Positions 34,201 through 49,200 of a stretch of 64,000 nucleotides of DNA are shown here, one piece after another; the first letter of the stretch is position 1; the number at the start of each line of letters is the position of its first letter. The DNA is from Cyrtodaria siliqua (taxonomy: Eukaryota > Mollusca > Bivalvia > Adapedonta > Hiatellidae): assembly GCA_037043455.1 (NCBI GenBank), contig JAWPHD010001214.1, positions 124,001-188,000 on the forward strand. The letters run 5' to 3'. The notes under the pieces were generated by a model. The model saw nothing but the letters and a program-made list of their open reading frames with translations, was not told the origin of the DNA and ran no database searches. A program made the translations under genes and the position numbers.

Positions 34201-37200
34201 GCTATTCAGTGTTATTATTGTCCTCAAATTTATTTTAGCCTTTACAGTCCGTAATTGCTGGGAATTATGAGGAGGATGAGAGGCCCTTCTTTGTCCTGTC
34301 GGGTACCAACATGCAGAAATGGGTGGTAGGGGACTACAGTATGGAGAAGGTATGGCGTAATGTCTTGAGGAATCATAATTGTAAAACATATTCAGAGCAC
34401 CAGATAAGCTTTCATAACAAAGGCTATTTTACCGCCTAAATAAATCTGCAAATCTGATTTTGAAATATTTAAAGAGTAAGTGTTATAGTTTTATTGCTCT
34501 TTACTCACACATATTCCATTTTAATACTAGAATTGTAAATTATTAATGAAATTATTGATGCTGATTTGTATTCCCAATTTATTATTTTAATAAAGATTTT
34601 CTAAATGTTGATCTATACTGTGGTGATGAGCTGTTAAACAACTTTCAGTCTAAATGTAAATGCTGAAATACCCTCAAAATGTTTATCTGGAGCTCTGCAT
34701 ATTAATATTATTATCATTATCATCATTGTATCACAATGTGAACATTTAATAGCTGAATCTTTTAAGTGATACACATACATTATTTTACTTCAGCAGAAAT
34801 CTATGTCAGTATATTTGGTGCTGCATAGTCGAGGCAGATTGGACCAGGGCTACAGTAATTCAGTTTAATCTTTTTTAATACTTTGTTATTCATATGAAAA
34901 TTGTCTGTTAAATTTCTTAAGCTATACTTAAAGTGGCTTAGAAAACATGCTCAAACTTACCTTGAACAAAGCTCAGCATGTGATTAGATTTGTCAGTAAG
35001 CATGTATTTATTAATATACTGATAACATTTTTTGTCAACAGTTCCTGTACCAGATTGATGCAGACAGACTGTTCAGAGAGGCTTTCTCAAGAAAGATTTG
35101 GGTAAGCTCATATATTTGAATTTCCTGCAAACACCTGTTGGTTTGTCTTGAATATTATGAGGACACGTAAAAATCACCTTGTGCGTCGTCAACATCATTC
35201 TCATTGTAGAAAAGTGCACGATATTCATACATTTTGCTTGGAAATTTATTTTATTATTAGTTACAGAACAACATAAGGCAGCAGTCAGTGGTTTTCATAA
35301 CTGTCCATGGTTAAATGTCTTGTGTTCATGCAGCATGCGTCTCGTTGCACTATTTGTTATAATAAGTAGTAACCCAGTCAAATGGTATACAAATAATTTA
35401 TGTCGGAGAAAAAAGTATCTTCCGAGTATTAAAAGCGTCGGGTCCCATCTCAGTCGCAGAAACCAGTGATATTCGCAACAAAATGAAATCGTAAATTTAT
35501 ACTTCCATTGAAAAACGGTTGTAAATTATGGAATATTTTTATGATAAAAATGAATATTTTATTTTAATATTTATTATTATGTTTATTATACCCCCGCAAA
35601 CGAAAGGGGGTATATAAGATTCACTGCGGCGAGCAGTCTGTTGGTCTGTCGGTCTGTTGAATCTTGTGGAGTGAACTACTTCTACAGTTTTCCAGAAATT
35701 GAAACTTAATATAAATGATGAACATGAAGTGTACATGTGCATGACACAGTTTCCGTCCGTCTGGAGCCATATCTTCATAACAGCAGTTTGGATTTTCATT
35801 ACACTTGATAATAATGTTTATCCTGATAGTGGGATGAGATGCGGCTATTTTTTTCCGGAATTGCCCCAGTAACGCCGGAGTTATTGCCCTTTAATTGATA
35901 AAAGTTGCTTAATTCTGTCCGTCGACAGCCATATCTTCATGCCATATCTTCATAACCGCTTGTTTGATTTTCATTAAACTTCATTATAATGTTTATCCAA
36001 TAGTGGGATGTGACGTGGCAAATTTATTTCGGAATCCTCCTAGTAACGCCGGAGTTATTGCCCTTTAATTGATAAAAATTGCTTAATTCTGTCCGTCCAC
36101 AGCCATATCTTGATAACCACTTGTTTGTTTTTCATTAAACTTGATTATAATGTTTATCCCAATAGTGGGATGTGTCCAATAGAACACACAGTAAATGCAA
36201 TAGAAGAGTTTAAAAGAACAATCTTCTTAATGCACATTTTGTTTCACTTGGACCTTTGATTTTCTTTTTCTCATAAGAAACCTTGGTTCGTGGGTTCATT
36301 TAATATTTAATTGGGAGATTTTTCTCATCATAATCCTTAGTTAATTTTTTCTTTAATTGGGAGCCCTTGTTGGATCAGTTTTACATAGAGTTATAGGGAA
36401 GAAGTTCAAAAATCTTCTCTGAAACTACAAGAGATAAAGGTTTAAACCTGCGGTCAAATTTGGCCCTGCCCCAGGGGTCGCAGTTTTACATAGACTTATA
36501 TATAGGGAAAAACTTTAAAGTCTTCTTCTCTGAAACTACAAGAGTCAAGGTTTAATATGTTGTATTAACACTCAGCTTATTTTCCTCTACCAAATGTATT
36601 CAAATGGTGACCCTGGGGTCAAATTTGGCCCACTCCCCAGGGGTCACATGTTTTACACAGACTTCTATAGAGAAAAACTTAAAAAAGCTTCTTCTCGAAA
36701 CTACAAGAGCCAACAGACGAGATTAATATTTTGTATTTACACTCAGCTTATGGTCCTCTACCAAGTGGTGACACTGGGGTCAAGTTTGGCTCTGCACCTG
36801 GGTCACATGTCAAACTTGGTTTGAGTGTTTATATTAATAAAAGTTTGATTTATTTTAAAGCTAGTCAAACTTGAGCGAAATACATCCCCCCTCCTGAAAT
36901 AACAATATCATCTGATAGTAGCCGTAGTATTGAGATGAAATAATCAGATTGATAAAATATCACATGGCCAGGTAATTAAAAAGTAATCATTGATATACAA
37001 TTCTACATTTCTTGTATATTACATTTATTACTATATTAGACACAACTTTTAATATTACACTCAATCCAGCCCTTTAGTGCCACTACAAAAGTCAATGCCT
37101 TAAAATGGTACATCTTTTCTCAAATCTACTATGGTGATGAATTTTAAAAATACCTATATATAGTAGATATTCGAATTTATGATGGGTCAAGGTCATGATT

Positions 37201-40200
37201 TATACTAATTTAATAAAAAAACTGAACACATTTCTTCCACTCGAGGATAATACATCATTCGGCCGGGGATATCAATTCATCGAATTTGCTTGTTTACTGT
37301 TGTATAGCGCGTTGTCCATCCCTGTCTATCTACAGTCCATGCTGAAAGTATAATACCTTTTCTCTTGAGCTTGTTCGCTTTACTGTCGGGCAGTCATTTT
37401 TCGCTTGCATGAAACCTTGCCTTTAGTCATATGAAAATGATTACCACAAATATATAACACTGCCCTAGAATGATTGTGACACATGTAAATCACCTATTAC
37501 AGGACCAGGACTCCATACAGATGACCCAGCTGACCACATGGCTACTGGACATGCAGCTTACTAAGTATGTAGAAACATGTATCGAAATATCACGCCCACA
37601 AATTGTCCTGGTGCGAAGTGTCATTTCTAGGGAACTGATTCCATTAGATTGTTGATTTTGATTTGAATTTGGAGTATCGGTGGATTTATTAATCATATAC
37701 AGGGCACGAAAATTCCACACGTCCGCTGGTATTGACGAGTGAAATTCGAATCCGGATGAGTGAAACCCATGAATCGGTCGTCCGAGAGGACGAGTAACAT
37801 TCAGTAGAAAAAAACAACAAAGAAAATAGTTCTTACATAGTTTATTAAACGATTAAATGCTGTAAATAGTCGTAACTCTGTTTATTCAGTGATAAAATGC
37901 AATTTAAGTCAGCCGGATATTGGGAAATTGACGTTTTGGGACATTCTAAAATGCGGCTCCCGTTCTAAATTCACGGAGTGCGAACTTTACGGTATTTGAT
38001 GTTATAAAAATAGCACTTTCACGGGGAAAATCTTTAAGGGCACTAGTCATGGGCCAGGGCCTTCAGGAAGGCAAATTTCAAAAGGTATGCTGTTTCCTGT
38101 ATTGGAGTTTAACATTTTCTAATAAAAAAATGTTTTTTTGTTTTTTTTAGAGGTCAATTTTTCACAGGAAAAGTGGGAAAGTATATACCATGCCAGAGTA
38201 ACTGTAATGGCCATGATCAGATGAGTGAACTATAGAATACGAATATAGTCATCTATAATACTTCATTGATTTATAAAGAAAACAACAACACATTATGATG
38301 TTTCCTTTGTTTTATTTATATATAATATTGTTAAATGATGGTATCTGACTACTTTGATTTATGAACTTTTACAATCAGAGCAGGACGAGTAAACATCCTA
38401 TAAGGACGAGTAACATGTCAATGCCACTCGTCCTACAGGACGAGTATACAGTAAAATATATTTCATCCCCTGATATAACTATCAACTCAGATACCGGTTT
38501 GAAATTTTGAATTTTGATTAAACAAACTCTCCAAACCCACCAAATAAAATCAAAATTACGCTACAAAACCGTTAATCAAAACTATCCAGATGACTGAATC
38601 ATGAAAATTCTTGTCCACTCTTTCTGACTTATATCCACACTCCTGAAACTTTACAGGTAGATTGTCCATAATGACAAGATGGTCCCTAAATATTTTGGAA
38701 TAAATAGATTCAAGGCTGAGATCACCATGACCTGATAGTGAAAACCTTGTCCGCTCTGTAACTCTTAAGATGTGTAGCTACGCGCATAACAGTTTACAGG
38801 TAGACTTTGATATAAATGGATTTTGTATGTTTGGATTCGCATTTTACAGAAGTTTACACTGTCCAAAGAAAAATACAATTGATTATTGATCTTGTCTCTA
38901 TACTTGATGAGATTCTTGTAAAGTAAAGTCACCAATGCCTATGTGGAATTCTACTTGTAGAGATGGTGTTGTGCTGTTGGGAGCTGGTATGAATCTGGAT
39001 TCCCAGCCACTCGTGCACTACGCTGTGGGTAAGTACCATATTTGGTATATTGAGGTACCTCATTTTGTTGCAGAAATTTATGTGTACATACCACAATCCT
39101 CTGTTTAGCATATGTCATAAACTCACTTGCAAGTTGGTCTGGCAGCACATCATCTTCATGTTTACTCCGTTTTTAGATCGACTTTTTCGAAAAGAAAAAA
39201 AAAGAGCTAATGTCATCACTTGATCGTCATCGTCATTGTCGTCTGTGTCTGCTTGTATCGCCAAAACTCCTTAATGTAATGATTTGGGAAATTTCAGACA
39301 ATTTGGCAACATCATACAGTCAGGTTCTATAACTCATGCTTTTATTTTAACAAAATTATGGCTCTTTTATACTTGAAAGTCGGGCGTCTGCACCGACAGG
39401 GGGGTGCTTCTTTTTAAGTAGCATGTCCAAATGAAACAAAACATGCATTAAGAAGATTGTTCTTTTAAATTGTTCTCTTGCTTTTACTTCAACTGTTTAT
39501 AGTAGTCTGAGTTTTTATCCACTATTTTGTTTGGAACATTTTCATTTGATGCGTAATAAGTACAATGTCTATTTCAGCCACAATTGCTACTGACTGTAGT
39601 GGGACCCCCTCGAAGCTCGAGTCATTTAGAGTGTTACAGTTTCTAAAGAGATATCAGGTTAATATTATACAACTATCTACTTCTGTTGAGGTCAGTGGTT
39701 AAAAATATTCATCCAGGGGAATGACTATTGACCCGAAGCAGTAAACTATTGACCGAGTTGAATTTGATGTCAATAGTTTAATGCTGAGGGTCAATAGTCA
39801 TTCCCAAGGATGAATAGTTTTAACTATTTACTGGAACAGAAGTAGATAGTTGTTTTATTATATTGAATCGTATAAACGCCATTATTTTGCTACTTGTTTA
39901 CATGCATGATGTCTCGTCATGGGAAAGCGTAACGTCATCTTCAGACTATTGACCTGCAAAAAAAGACTATTGACCGCAAAACCAGATTGAACCGGATAGG
40001 AAACGTTCTAAAGTCAGTAGTTCATACTAATGACTTACACGTGACTGCCTTTTAGCCAATGAAATACATATTTAAAATGATATATAATAATTTGTTTTAA
40101 AGCTTTGGGGTTACGGTGGCCCAGTGGCTAGCACGTTCGACTCGGAATCCGGAGATCACGGGTTTGAGCCTTACCGGTGCTACTGGGTTTCTTTGGTGTG

Positions 40201-43200
40201 TACGCTAGACTCTTCCTTAGCCTTCTCTGTCGGATGGGGTTAAAAACAGATGGTCCTGTGTTAAAGGACTCAATCCTTTGAGCACTCTAAAGAACCATAA
40301 GAACCTTATTTAATTGTAAGAGTAGGGCACAGTTCCTGGATTCTATGTAACATTCCCTTCTCTCTGGGGCAGCTTCAAATAACCTATAATGTGTTGATAG
40401 CTGTTAAACAACAAGGCAGTTATTAAGCTTCAGTTAGTGTATAAGTTTCTCAAGACATACATGTATCAGGTTAATAATTTCAATAGTTTTGAAGTATTAC
40501 AGTTTCTCAAGAGATATCAGTTTTATAGGTTGACACTAAAAATCTTCTGAACTTTACGTCAACAGGAAGAAAGTGAGTCCGAGATCCTTGGTTACAGACT
40601 TCTAATACCTAAAGGTCAAGGGGATGAAGTGTATTTATATAATGATTTCTCCATCGTCATGGATACAGGTAAGTGAAGGGAATTACATTTTATAAAAACT
40701 GATATTCTGTGACAAGCCCTATGATTTTGTTAAAAAATAAAAATGAAAGGTTTTCAAAGTCTCATATATTATGTATTGCGCTACATATTGATTATTCAAT
40801 AAGTCCAACATCAGTAAATATAGCAGTTTTAGAATGTAAATTTGTGTATCCTTTATTAATCAATAGAATATTCATGTATTAAAGTGTATTTATCTCCGTT
40901 AGGTAATGGTGAGAATACGGATGAGTTACCTGCCCCTGGTGGAAAACTTCTTGGTGCTGGTAAGACATTTATGAATTGCTTTTGGCAATGTCACATACTA
41001 TGATTGTGTTAAAAGTATATTCTCTTTAAAAAAACAAAACATCTTGTAATTTTGAAATGTTGGCAATATGGCGTCAGCAGAAATCCATGATATCACTAGG
41101 TTGTTGATTTGTATTTGTGAGGCTTCTTCACCATGTCATTTAAAACCCACTTGTAGACCTAGCATAAAGATCATGCTTTGTAGCTTTCATGAATAGTGGT
41201 TGCAAATGAAAACCTTAGGCATATGTTTTTCAGAATTTGCCAACTGTATTTTCGACTTACTTTTGAAAACAAACTTTGATTAGATGTAGTTTAGTTTAAA
41301 CATCTTTCTTGCCGCTGAAACTAGCAAATTAGTTGGGCCACAAGTTCTGTCAACACTGCATTCCCCAAAGATGCTGCCAAGGACTCGTTAATAACATATG
41401 TTTGGTCTCATTATTGTTTTACCATTCACTTTTGTGCTATATTCATTTCTAGGTGTGTGTGAAGGGACTGCAGTGTTTTTTTCCATCTCTCAGGGCCTCA
41501 TTAGTGTCTCGTCAACCCAGAAACAGGAAGTCAGGTATGATTACAAAGGTTTTGGCTTTCACCGTTTCATTTTATTTTTTTCGTCCAAAGCATTTGATGC
41601 ATACTGTTGCTTCATATGTTGGATTTTGACGTAGACAGAGAGATTCCTTGTTTTGCTTTTCTCATAGAAAACAACTAGATGTCTTTCTATAGTAGGAGGT
41701 GAGTTAGTGTGTAACTGCCTGCCTGCCTGTCTGTCTTTCTCACCAGGTTTTCCAAAACAGCTTTTTCATTGTGTAATTACTCGAGGGAAGCAAGTTCCGG
41801 TCAGTTTGTCAATTGAATAAAAAGGCGCTATGTGTATCTTACTTAAATGGTAAATGCATATGATTGACATTTCAGTATCCTGGATGATGCAACACAAAGT
41901 CTGCTTTCCCGTGGAGATGTGGTGAGTACTCTTGCATATATTGCTGTAGTACCTGTGTAAAGAAATTGATATAAATGTAATAAATAATGGATTTTGTATC
42001 TATTGTACATGAACTCACTGTAATAAAATAGTGTTTATTAGATCTATTTTGTAGATTTTGATCCTCTTTGTCACAAAAATTTTACATGGAAAATGACCAA
42101 CAACAAAGAAATGATAAGTGTAATGCAATTGTTTTCTTTCACCGGAGTGTACTGCCATAATATTTTCCCATCTATTTTCAGTCTGCCCTGGCCACGAGTA
42201 CCACCCAGATACAAGAACTGAGCATGTCTGATGACAAATCTTCTCGACTGAAGGCAGCATTCCTCAGTGCTTGCAGTGGAAATGTGGTAAGTATAACACT
42301 TCTACAATAGGATTGCTAATGGTAATGGCCAGATACTCACCAAGCAGATGACGACAGTTACAAGAATCATCAAGTAAATGATGGCAGTCATAAGCTTTGG
42401 GGACCCAGTAATTTCTCGCAGATGCGTTGCTGTAAAATAGTTGAATTGAGCAGAAATAGAGAACCAGTCAAAAAAAGGATTTGATGATCCAATGCAAACT
42501 GCTAGGTTTTGCACCAGATTGTGCCCATTTCATCGCTCTAAGTTCTTGGTACTGTTTTAATGTTATCTCAATAAAGCATTGCATAGCTGTGTTTTACTGG
42601 AATAACAAGGTTCTTTAACATGCTCAAGAGAATAGGCTCCCATTGCCAATTGGTTTAAATCCTTATCCGACGGAAGAAGCTAAGGAAATGTGTCTGACGC
42701 AAGAGAGGCTTGACTTGGCCTGTCTGGATTTCCAGTCCATGTGTTATCCACTGGGTTTTGCCAGCCCCATGTTTATGTTGTTTCAAACTTATGGAAACAT
42801 ACACAAGAATTTGATTTTGCGCTTCAGGTCAGCCATGCGCGAACATTCATCCCCCACATTTACATTTCCCTAAACTGTGTTGAAGGTGTTGTAACCCTCA
42901 TCGCTTAAGTGGTTGCAAAGCATAAATATACTTTGACATGGCCTAGTGGTGAAGCATCTGCCTCACATGTGGGAGGTCGTAGGTTCAATACCCTGCCTGG
43001 TCGTACCAAAGACTTTATAAAATGGTACTTGTTGCTTCCTTGCTTGAGTATATAAAAGGTAGTTCTATGCTCGGTTGGCCCGGTGTCGGTATAATGTGAC
43101 TGGGTGGGGTATCGTCGTGGCTACGACGTGGTATTCCAGTGTGGCACTATTATAAAGTGGAGCATAGAGCTTACTGCTACAAGTAGACTATGTCGTGATA

Positions 43201-46200
43201 TGACTGAAAGATTGTTAAAAGCGACATTAAACTCCAAACATAACATACATGCATAATTATACTCCGGTAAAGGCAACATTTTTTGCCTACCTTCTAAATA
43301 AGCTTTTTTCCTTTGAAGAAACATGCTCAAGAGCTTGTTGATGAGTTATTTCCTGACACTATGGCAACAGCTGGTACCCAGACAACAGAGATAGACAAGC
43401 TGGTGACCAACCTGAGTAGGGATCTCATAGATGACTATCCAGCTTCTGACCCCAGATGGGCAGAAAATGTCAGATCAGGTTAGTTCCTACATGTCCTCTG
43501 TTATTACGATTGAAAGTTGCTGTCGTTAACTAGCCTACTTTTGATATGAGAAAGCTACGATGTATTCAGCTTTCAGAGCTCTACAATAATCTGTGTCCAG
43601 TACTACTGTTCTCTGGTACTGCATTGCAAATTACACTGATGTTTTACCCCTCCCTCATCCAGTTGACTGAATACACAATGTCACTTATCTCAATTTTGCC
43701 TTAGTAGGGCATTCTCTTCTTAAAGTATTTCGATTTATTTCAATTGTTCAATATAATTTTGTTTTTCTTTTGGAAGTTCAGATATATATATATATATGTA
43801 TGATATACAGAGAATGCCAACATCAAATGTATTCTACTATTGTAAATTCCAGATGTAGGGAGCAGTACCACCTCCCTCATTATCCTACAGCAACTAAAAG
43901 ACAAACAGCGAGCACACGAATACATCATCAACTTCCTCAAGAAGCTCAATCTCTGGGATAAGGTATGTAAACACGGGTTCATTTGTGAAACATGTAACAG
44001 TTTGGAATGGTATTGAATTGAATGTTGTTTAACGGCTCATCAACACAGTATAGGTTATTTAGAGCCGCCCCAGAGAGAGGGGAAGGATACATAGGAATCC
44101 GGGAACCTGCCCTACTCTTATTATCGAATAGATTCCTATGGTTCTTTTACGTGCTCGGAAGATAGACCGATACACGGGACAGCCCGGTTTACGTCCCTAT
44201 CCGAAGGACGAGGCTGAGGGAAAGTCTTACCCAAGAACACACCAACGGAACTCAGTGGCACCACGGAGGATTGAACCCGGGACCTCTGGTTACAAATCCG
44301 CCGCGCTACCGACTGGGCCACGCCAGGGATAGGGGCATAAGTGGCTTCACGGTGTAGCAGTATATGAATTTGTCAAAATATTTATTTTCAAAACATAACT
44401 TAATAATTGATGAAGACAAGGTATATTCATGGACTATCAACTTATGATGTCGGATATTTTACCCTGGTTCTGTATGAACTTGTACAGGCTGCTGTTTGAT
44501 TGAACAAAGCTATATGAGACCACATTTCTTACCTGCAGATTTTAATTAAAAGCAAACTATACTTCTTTTTTTCTCTGCAGAACAAGTGTTAATAGATGTA
44601 AACTTTATATTGTGGACAGTAAATATTCAGTGTGGTACATCTTTGGTATAAAGCAAAATAAAATGTTAGCTATGGTCTTTTTACCTATGATCTTTTTATG
44701 CCCTTATAGTGCACCGCCGTACGTACATCCGTCCTTCCATCCGAGACAAACTTGTTTCAGCTATAACTTGGAAAAAACTGAAGAGTTTACCATGAAACTT
44801 CTCTCAAATGTTAACTGTAATGAGAAGTGCAAGAAGTAGGTCCGTACATCAAAGGTTAAGGTCACACTTGGAGGTCAAAGGTCAAATAAGTCGGCATTTT
44901 CAGGGGCATTTGTCACTTACTGTTGACATTTCTTGTTAAAATATATGACATTTGTTTCAGTTAAAGACGATCAAGGTAGGTGATAATGTGATGTCAACAA
45001 GACTGTTGCTATGCCAACATGCAGAACAGCTGGAGGCGGCCATTATTCTGAGAGAGATGCATGCAGAGTAAGTGGCTTTCCTTCCATTTTAGAGTTTTAA
45101 TACGCTTAGTTTAGGCTGTAATATTGATAAACTATAAAACACATATAGTGACACAATTTGCTTCTCTTTAAATAAGATGACTTCTATTTTTATATGTATG
45201 TGGGTATAGGTTTGGTCATCAGTGCTCAGTCTGTAAATACTACAGTATACATGTGTGACTGGGGTTTAGGGTTAGGGCAATAGTAGCATATAGAAAAAAT
45301 AGTGAGTCCTTCATTTATGTGGCTTTTATTTTGGTTTGTGTGCCTACAAAATCGACATTTGCATTCTGTGCCATACTCCGGACGTATATAATACACATGC
45401 TCAGGAAACTTTTAAATCTCTAGCCACTTTTATCGACTTCACACCAAAAAATGTTTCAACGAAGTGCTAGATTTAGGTATGTGTTTGCTTAATTACTTTT
45501 TTAATATATACCAAATTTTGTTCAACTAAAGTGCACATCCTTCTACAGAATAAGCTCTTTCCTTTGTCGCAGATGGTATTTCGATTCATCCAGTACTTTC
45601 TGAGATTAGCTCTTCCAAATGTTCTCTGTGGTGTACGCATTCTTTCATGTCCAATACTTTAGGAGGGCTAATCTAAGAAAGTCAATATGAATCGAAATAC
45701 TCGTTTGCGGTGGAGGAAAATTACCACTTTGTAGAGTATGTGCACTTTACTAAAACAAACAGTTAAATATAAAGTTATTTAGCAAAAACATACCTGAATC
45801 GAGTGCTTTGTTAATGAAACATTTCCAAAATCGATAAACAAACTTATAAAATAAAAATAAATAGATTTGCTCTTTTTTTCAGTACTCAATAATCAGTGAT
45901 CAATGATGAATGTATTACAACTCTTCACTTTCCATATCACACCTGATAGATCTATAAATATTTCAAAATAATATTTATGTGTGCGTAGTTTAATGATAAA
46001 TAAATTACAACTCTCTTTTTTTCCATATCATACCTTATATCAACTCTCAAACAATATCAGCTCCATGTGGTTCCCGGGGTCCCCATTTGGTCACGGGGTA
46101 AGGATTAGGGCCACTGCAGATCCCTTTGGAGGGGTAGGCAAAGGAGTAGAGTCCCCCCAAATTCATGTTCATTTTATATTTTTTGTTCATGTTCATTAAA

Positions 46201-49200
46201 GGTCTTCATCATGATCCCTGCATTGTTTCAGGTGCCATCTCGCTCACATCAAAAGAGCAGTGGCAGAAAAACAATAAACGTGGCTCTTGCGTAAATGGAG
46301 TTTCTACGATAGAATTTGCAGCAACTCTGCAGTTCAGGGTGAGACGGTTCTAGGCCTTTTCCATATTTTATCTCGTACATGGAGGATGAGCCTGGCATGT
46401 TCATGCCTGTTAGGCGCCATATAACCTTTCAACCTTTGTTGGTGCGCCTTAAAACCCATTTCAATTCAGTTCAATTCGAACAATATCAATACCTCGGTCC
46501 TCGGTATTGATATTGATTTCGGTTGTGAAAAATGAGAGATAATTTATACGTATCATGTGGGGGTGCTTTTGATATCATTGTATTAAAACCACATTATCAA
46601 CCGTGTGTCCAAAACAAGGTTTCCTTTCTTAATGTTATGAAGGCGACTGTTTATCAACTCCAGGTACAGTGCAGTGATTGACCCAGCTATACGTAAAGTG
46701 CTCAGTGTCCGAGAAGAACAGATTACCTCGGGATTATCACCACATGACATTTTCTACAGAGAGGTAGTACTTTTTTATGAATCCAAAATATATTAAATTG
46801 TAAGTTCATCTGTTCTGGGGGTTGGAGGGTCAATAGTGGGTATTTTATTTATATCTAACTTGAGAAGCATTGGCGGGATTTTCATGATAATGTACAGAAA
46901 GGTCAATGTCAGCATGATGAGTTGCTAACCCACCAGTCCTAAAGGTCAAGGTCACACAGGAGGTTCGGTCATTAGTGTTCAGTTCTTTAACCAAGTATTC
47001 TTTCCACTAGATTACAATGCCCCATTGAACATACTAACAAATGTCCATATGTGCAAAAATGTGCTGACTTTAACAAGCTACAGTTTCTGATTAAATAACA
47101 GTTATAAACTTCAGAGTGCCATACATGTGTGATGTTTTTTTATTGGACAGTACAAATATTATTCAATTTATTCATTAGGGAAACAGTTGTTCACAATAGG
47201 TTTGATTGATTCCATATATATAAATACAGGTATCACACATCCATGAGATATTTGAGGCCCTGCTGGTATACGAGAATGACATCATGTCCGGCAGCTTTCA
47301 ACCGTCAGATATCATCACAGTGATCTCGTCCGTAAACCCCGTGTTGGAGGTAACTCACCCTTCCTACCATCATGTTGAATAAGTAGTCATATCCAATTCT
47401 TCAGTTTTACCATTGCCGTTCAGGTAAAATATCTGGCATGTATATTCAGCACATTTGTTATTTATCACATAACTTGCCGTGTGGGAGTGTATTAAAGCCA
47501 TGATATATTTATCATATTACACTAGTGATAAATATGCAAATGAAGGCCGAATCATCGCTTGGTCTTTTCAGTTCATCTCTTTGTGCATCTGAATTACCTT
47601 ATCGATTTCCGTAACCATTTTGAAAATTGATTGACTGTAGGTGTTAATGCTGTTTGACATAACCCTCAGCAAAAAAAAAAGATACATATTTATTATAGAA
47701 CTAGTACCATATTTACTTACTTTTGTTCTCCGCATGTAGGGTATGTTACATGCAGCGTTACAATATCGGCAGTTGAAGGCAGGTGTGTACCAGTCCGGGA
47801 CGGAACTGGAACCACTTCCAGAGTACATACCCTGGACGTCAACGTCTGGCACGCAGGGAATCAGAACACTTATAACGAAACAGGTGGGGAAAATGAGCAC
47901 ACTTGGTTTGGAGTAAAAGTCATTTAGATTTTCAGTAATTAGTAACAGTAATTGTGTATATTTTGTACACGTTACATTGAAAGTACTAGGAGTCCTTGAC
48001 TTACCAGAAAATTCAAAGAAAAGTCAGTCATTCTTTATCCATCACCAAGTTCGACATATTTAAAACACTTAAACATCTTAATACAGGCTGTCGTTCACAA
48101 ATCTGTATACATTGTCATTCATCTGTCAGTAAGACCGTTTCTTACAGTAGAGCATGGTTCCAAACTGTTAGGACAGCATGATGACTTCAGTCTGTCAGTA
48201 AGACTGTTTGTTACAGTAGAGCATGGTTCCAAACTGTTAGGACAGCATGATTGACTTCAGTCTGTGAGTAAGACTTTGTTACAGTAGAGCATGGTTCCGA
48301 ACTGTTAGGACAGCATGATGACTTCAGTCTGTCAGTAAGATTGTTTGTTACAGTAGAGCATGGTTCCAAACTGTTAGGACAGCATGATGACTTCAGTCTG
48401 TCAGTAAGATTGTTTGTTACAGTAGAGCATGGTTCCAAACTGTTAGGACAGCATGATGACTTCAGTCTGTGAGTAAGACCGTTTGTTACAGTAGAGCATG
48501 GTTCCAAACTGTTAGGACAACATGATGACTTCAGTCTGTCAGTAAGACTGTTTCTTACAGTAGAGCATGGTTCCAAACTGTTAGGACAACATGATGACTT
48601 CAGTCTGTCAGTAATACCGTTTCTTACAGTAGAGCATGGTTCCAAACTGTTAGGACAGCATGATGACTTCAGTCTGTCAGTAAGACTGTTTGTTACAGTA
48701 GAGCATGATGACTTCAGTCTGTCAGTAAGACTGTTTGTTACAGTAGAGCATGATGACTTCAGTCTGTCAGTAAGACCGTTTGTTACAGTAGAGCATGGTT
48801 CCAAACTGTAAGGACAGCATGATGACTTCAGTCTGTGAGTAAGACTGTTTGTTACAGTAGAGCATGGTTCCAAACTGTTAGGACAGCATGATGACTTCAG
48901 TCTGTCAGTAAGACCGTTTGTTACAGTAGAGCATGGTTCCAAACTGTTAGGACAGCATGATGACTTCAGTCTGTGAGTAAGACCGTTTGTTACAGTAGAG
49001 CATGGTTCCAAACTGTTAGGACAGCATGATGACTTCAGTCTGTCAGTAAGACTGTTTGTTACAGTAGAGCATGGTTCCAAACTGTTAGGACAGCATGATG
49101 ACTTCAGTCTGTCAGTAAGACTGTTTGTTACAGTAGAGCATGGTTCCAAACTGTTAGGACAGCATGATGACCAGTCTGTCAGTAAGACCGTTTGTTACAG

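Noticed and set aside
44136..44332. Frames on both strands of about 61-64 residues
   Set aside because: They fall wholly within a family B SINE.
48211..49149. A 312-residue minus-strand open frame of 23-residue Cys/Ser-rich repeats
   Set aside because: It exists only because the 69-bp tandem unit is a multiple of three. It is interrupted wherever a unit has 65 or 67 bp, it is antisense inside NUP133 intron 22, and it has no start context, signal or known domain.
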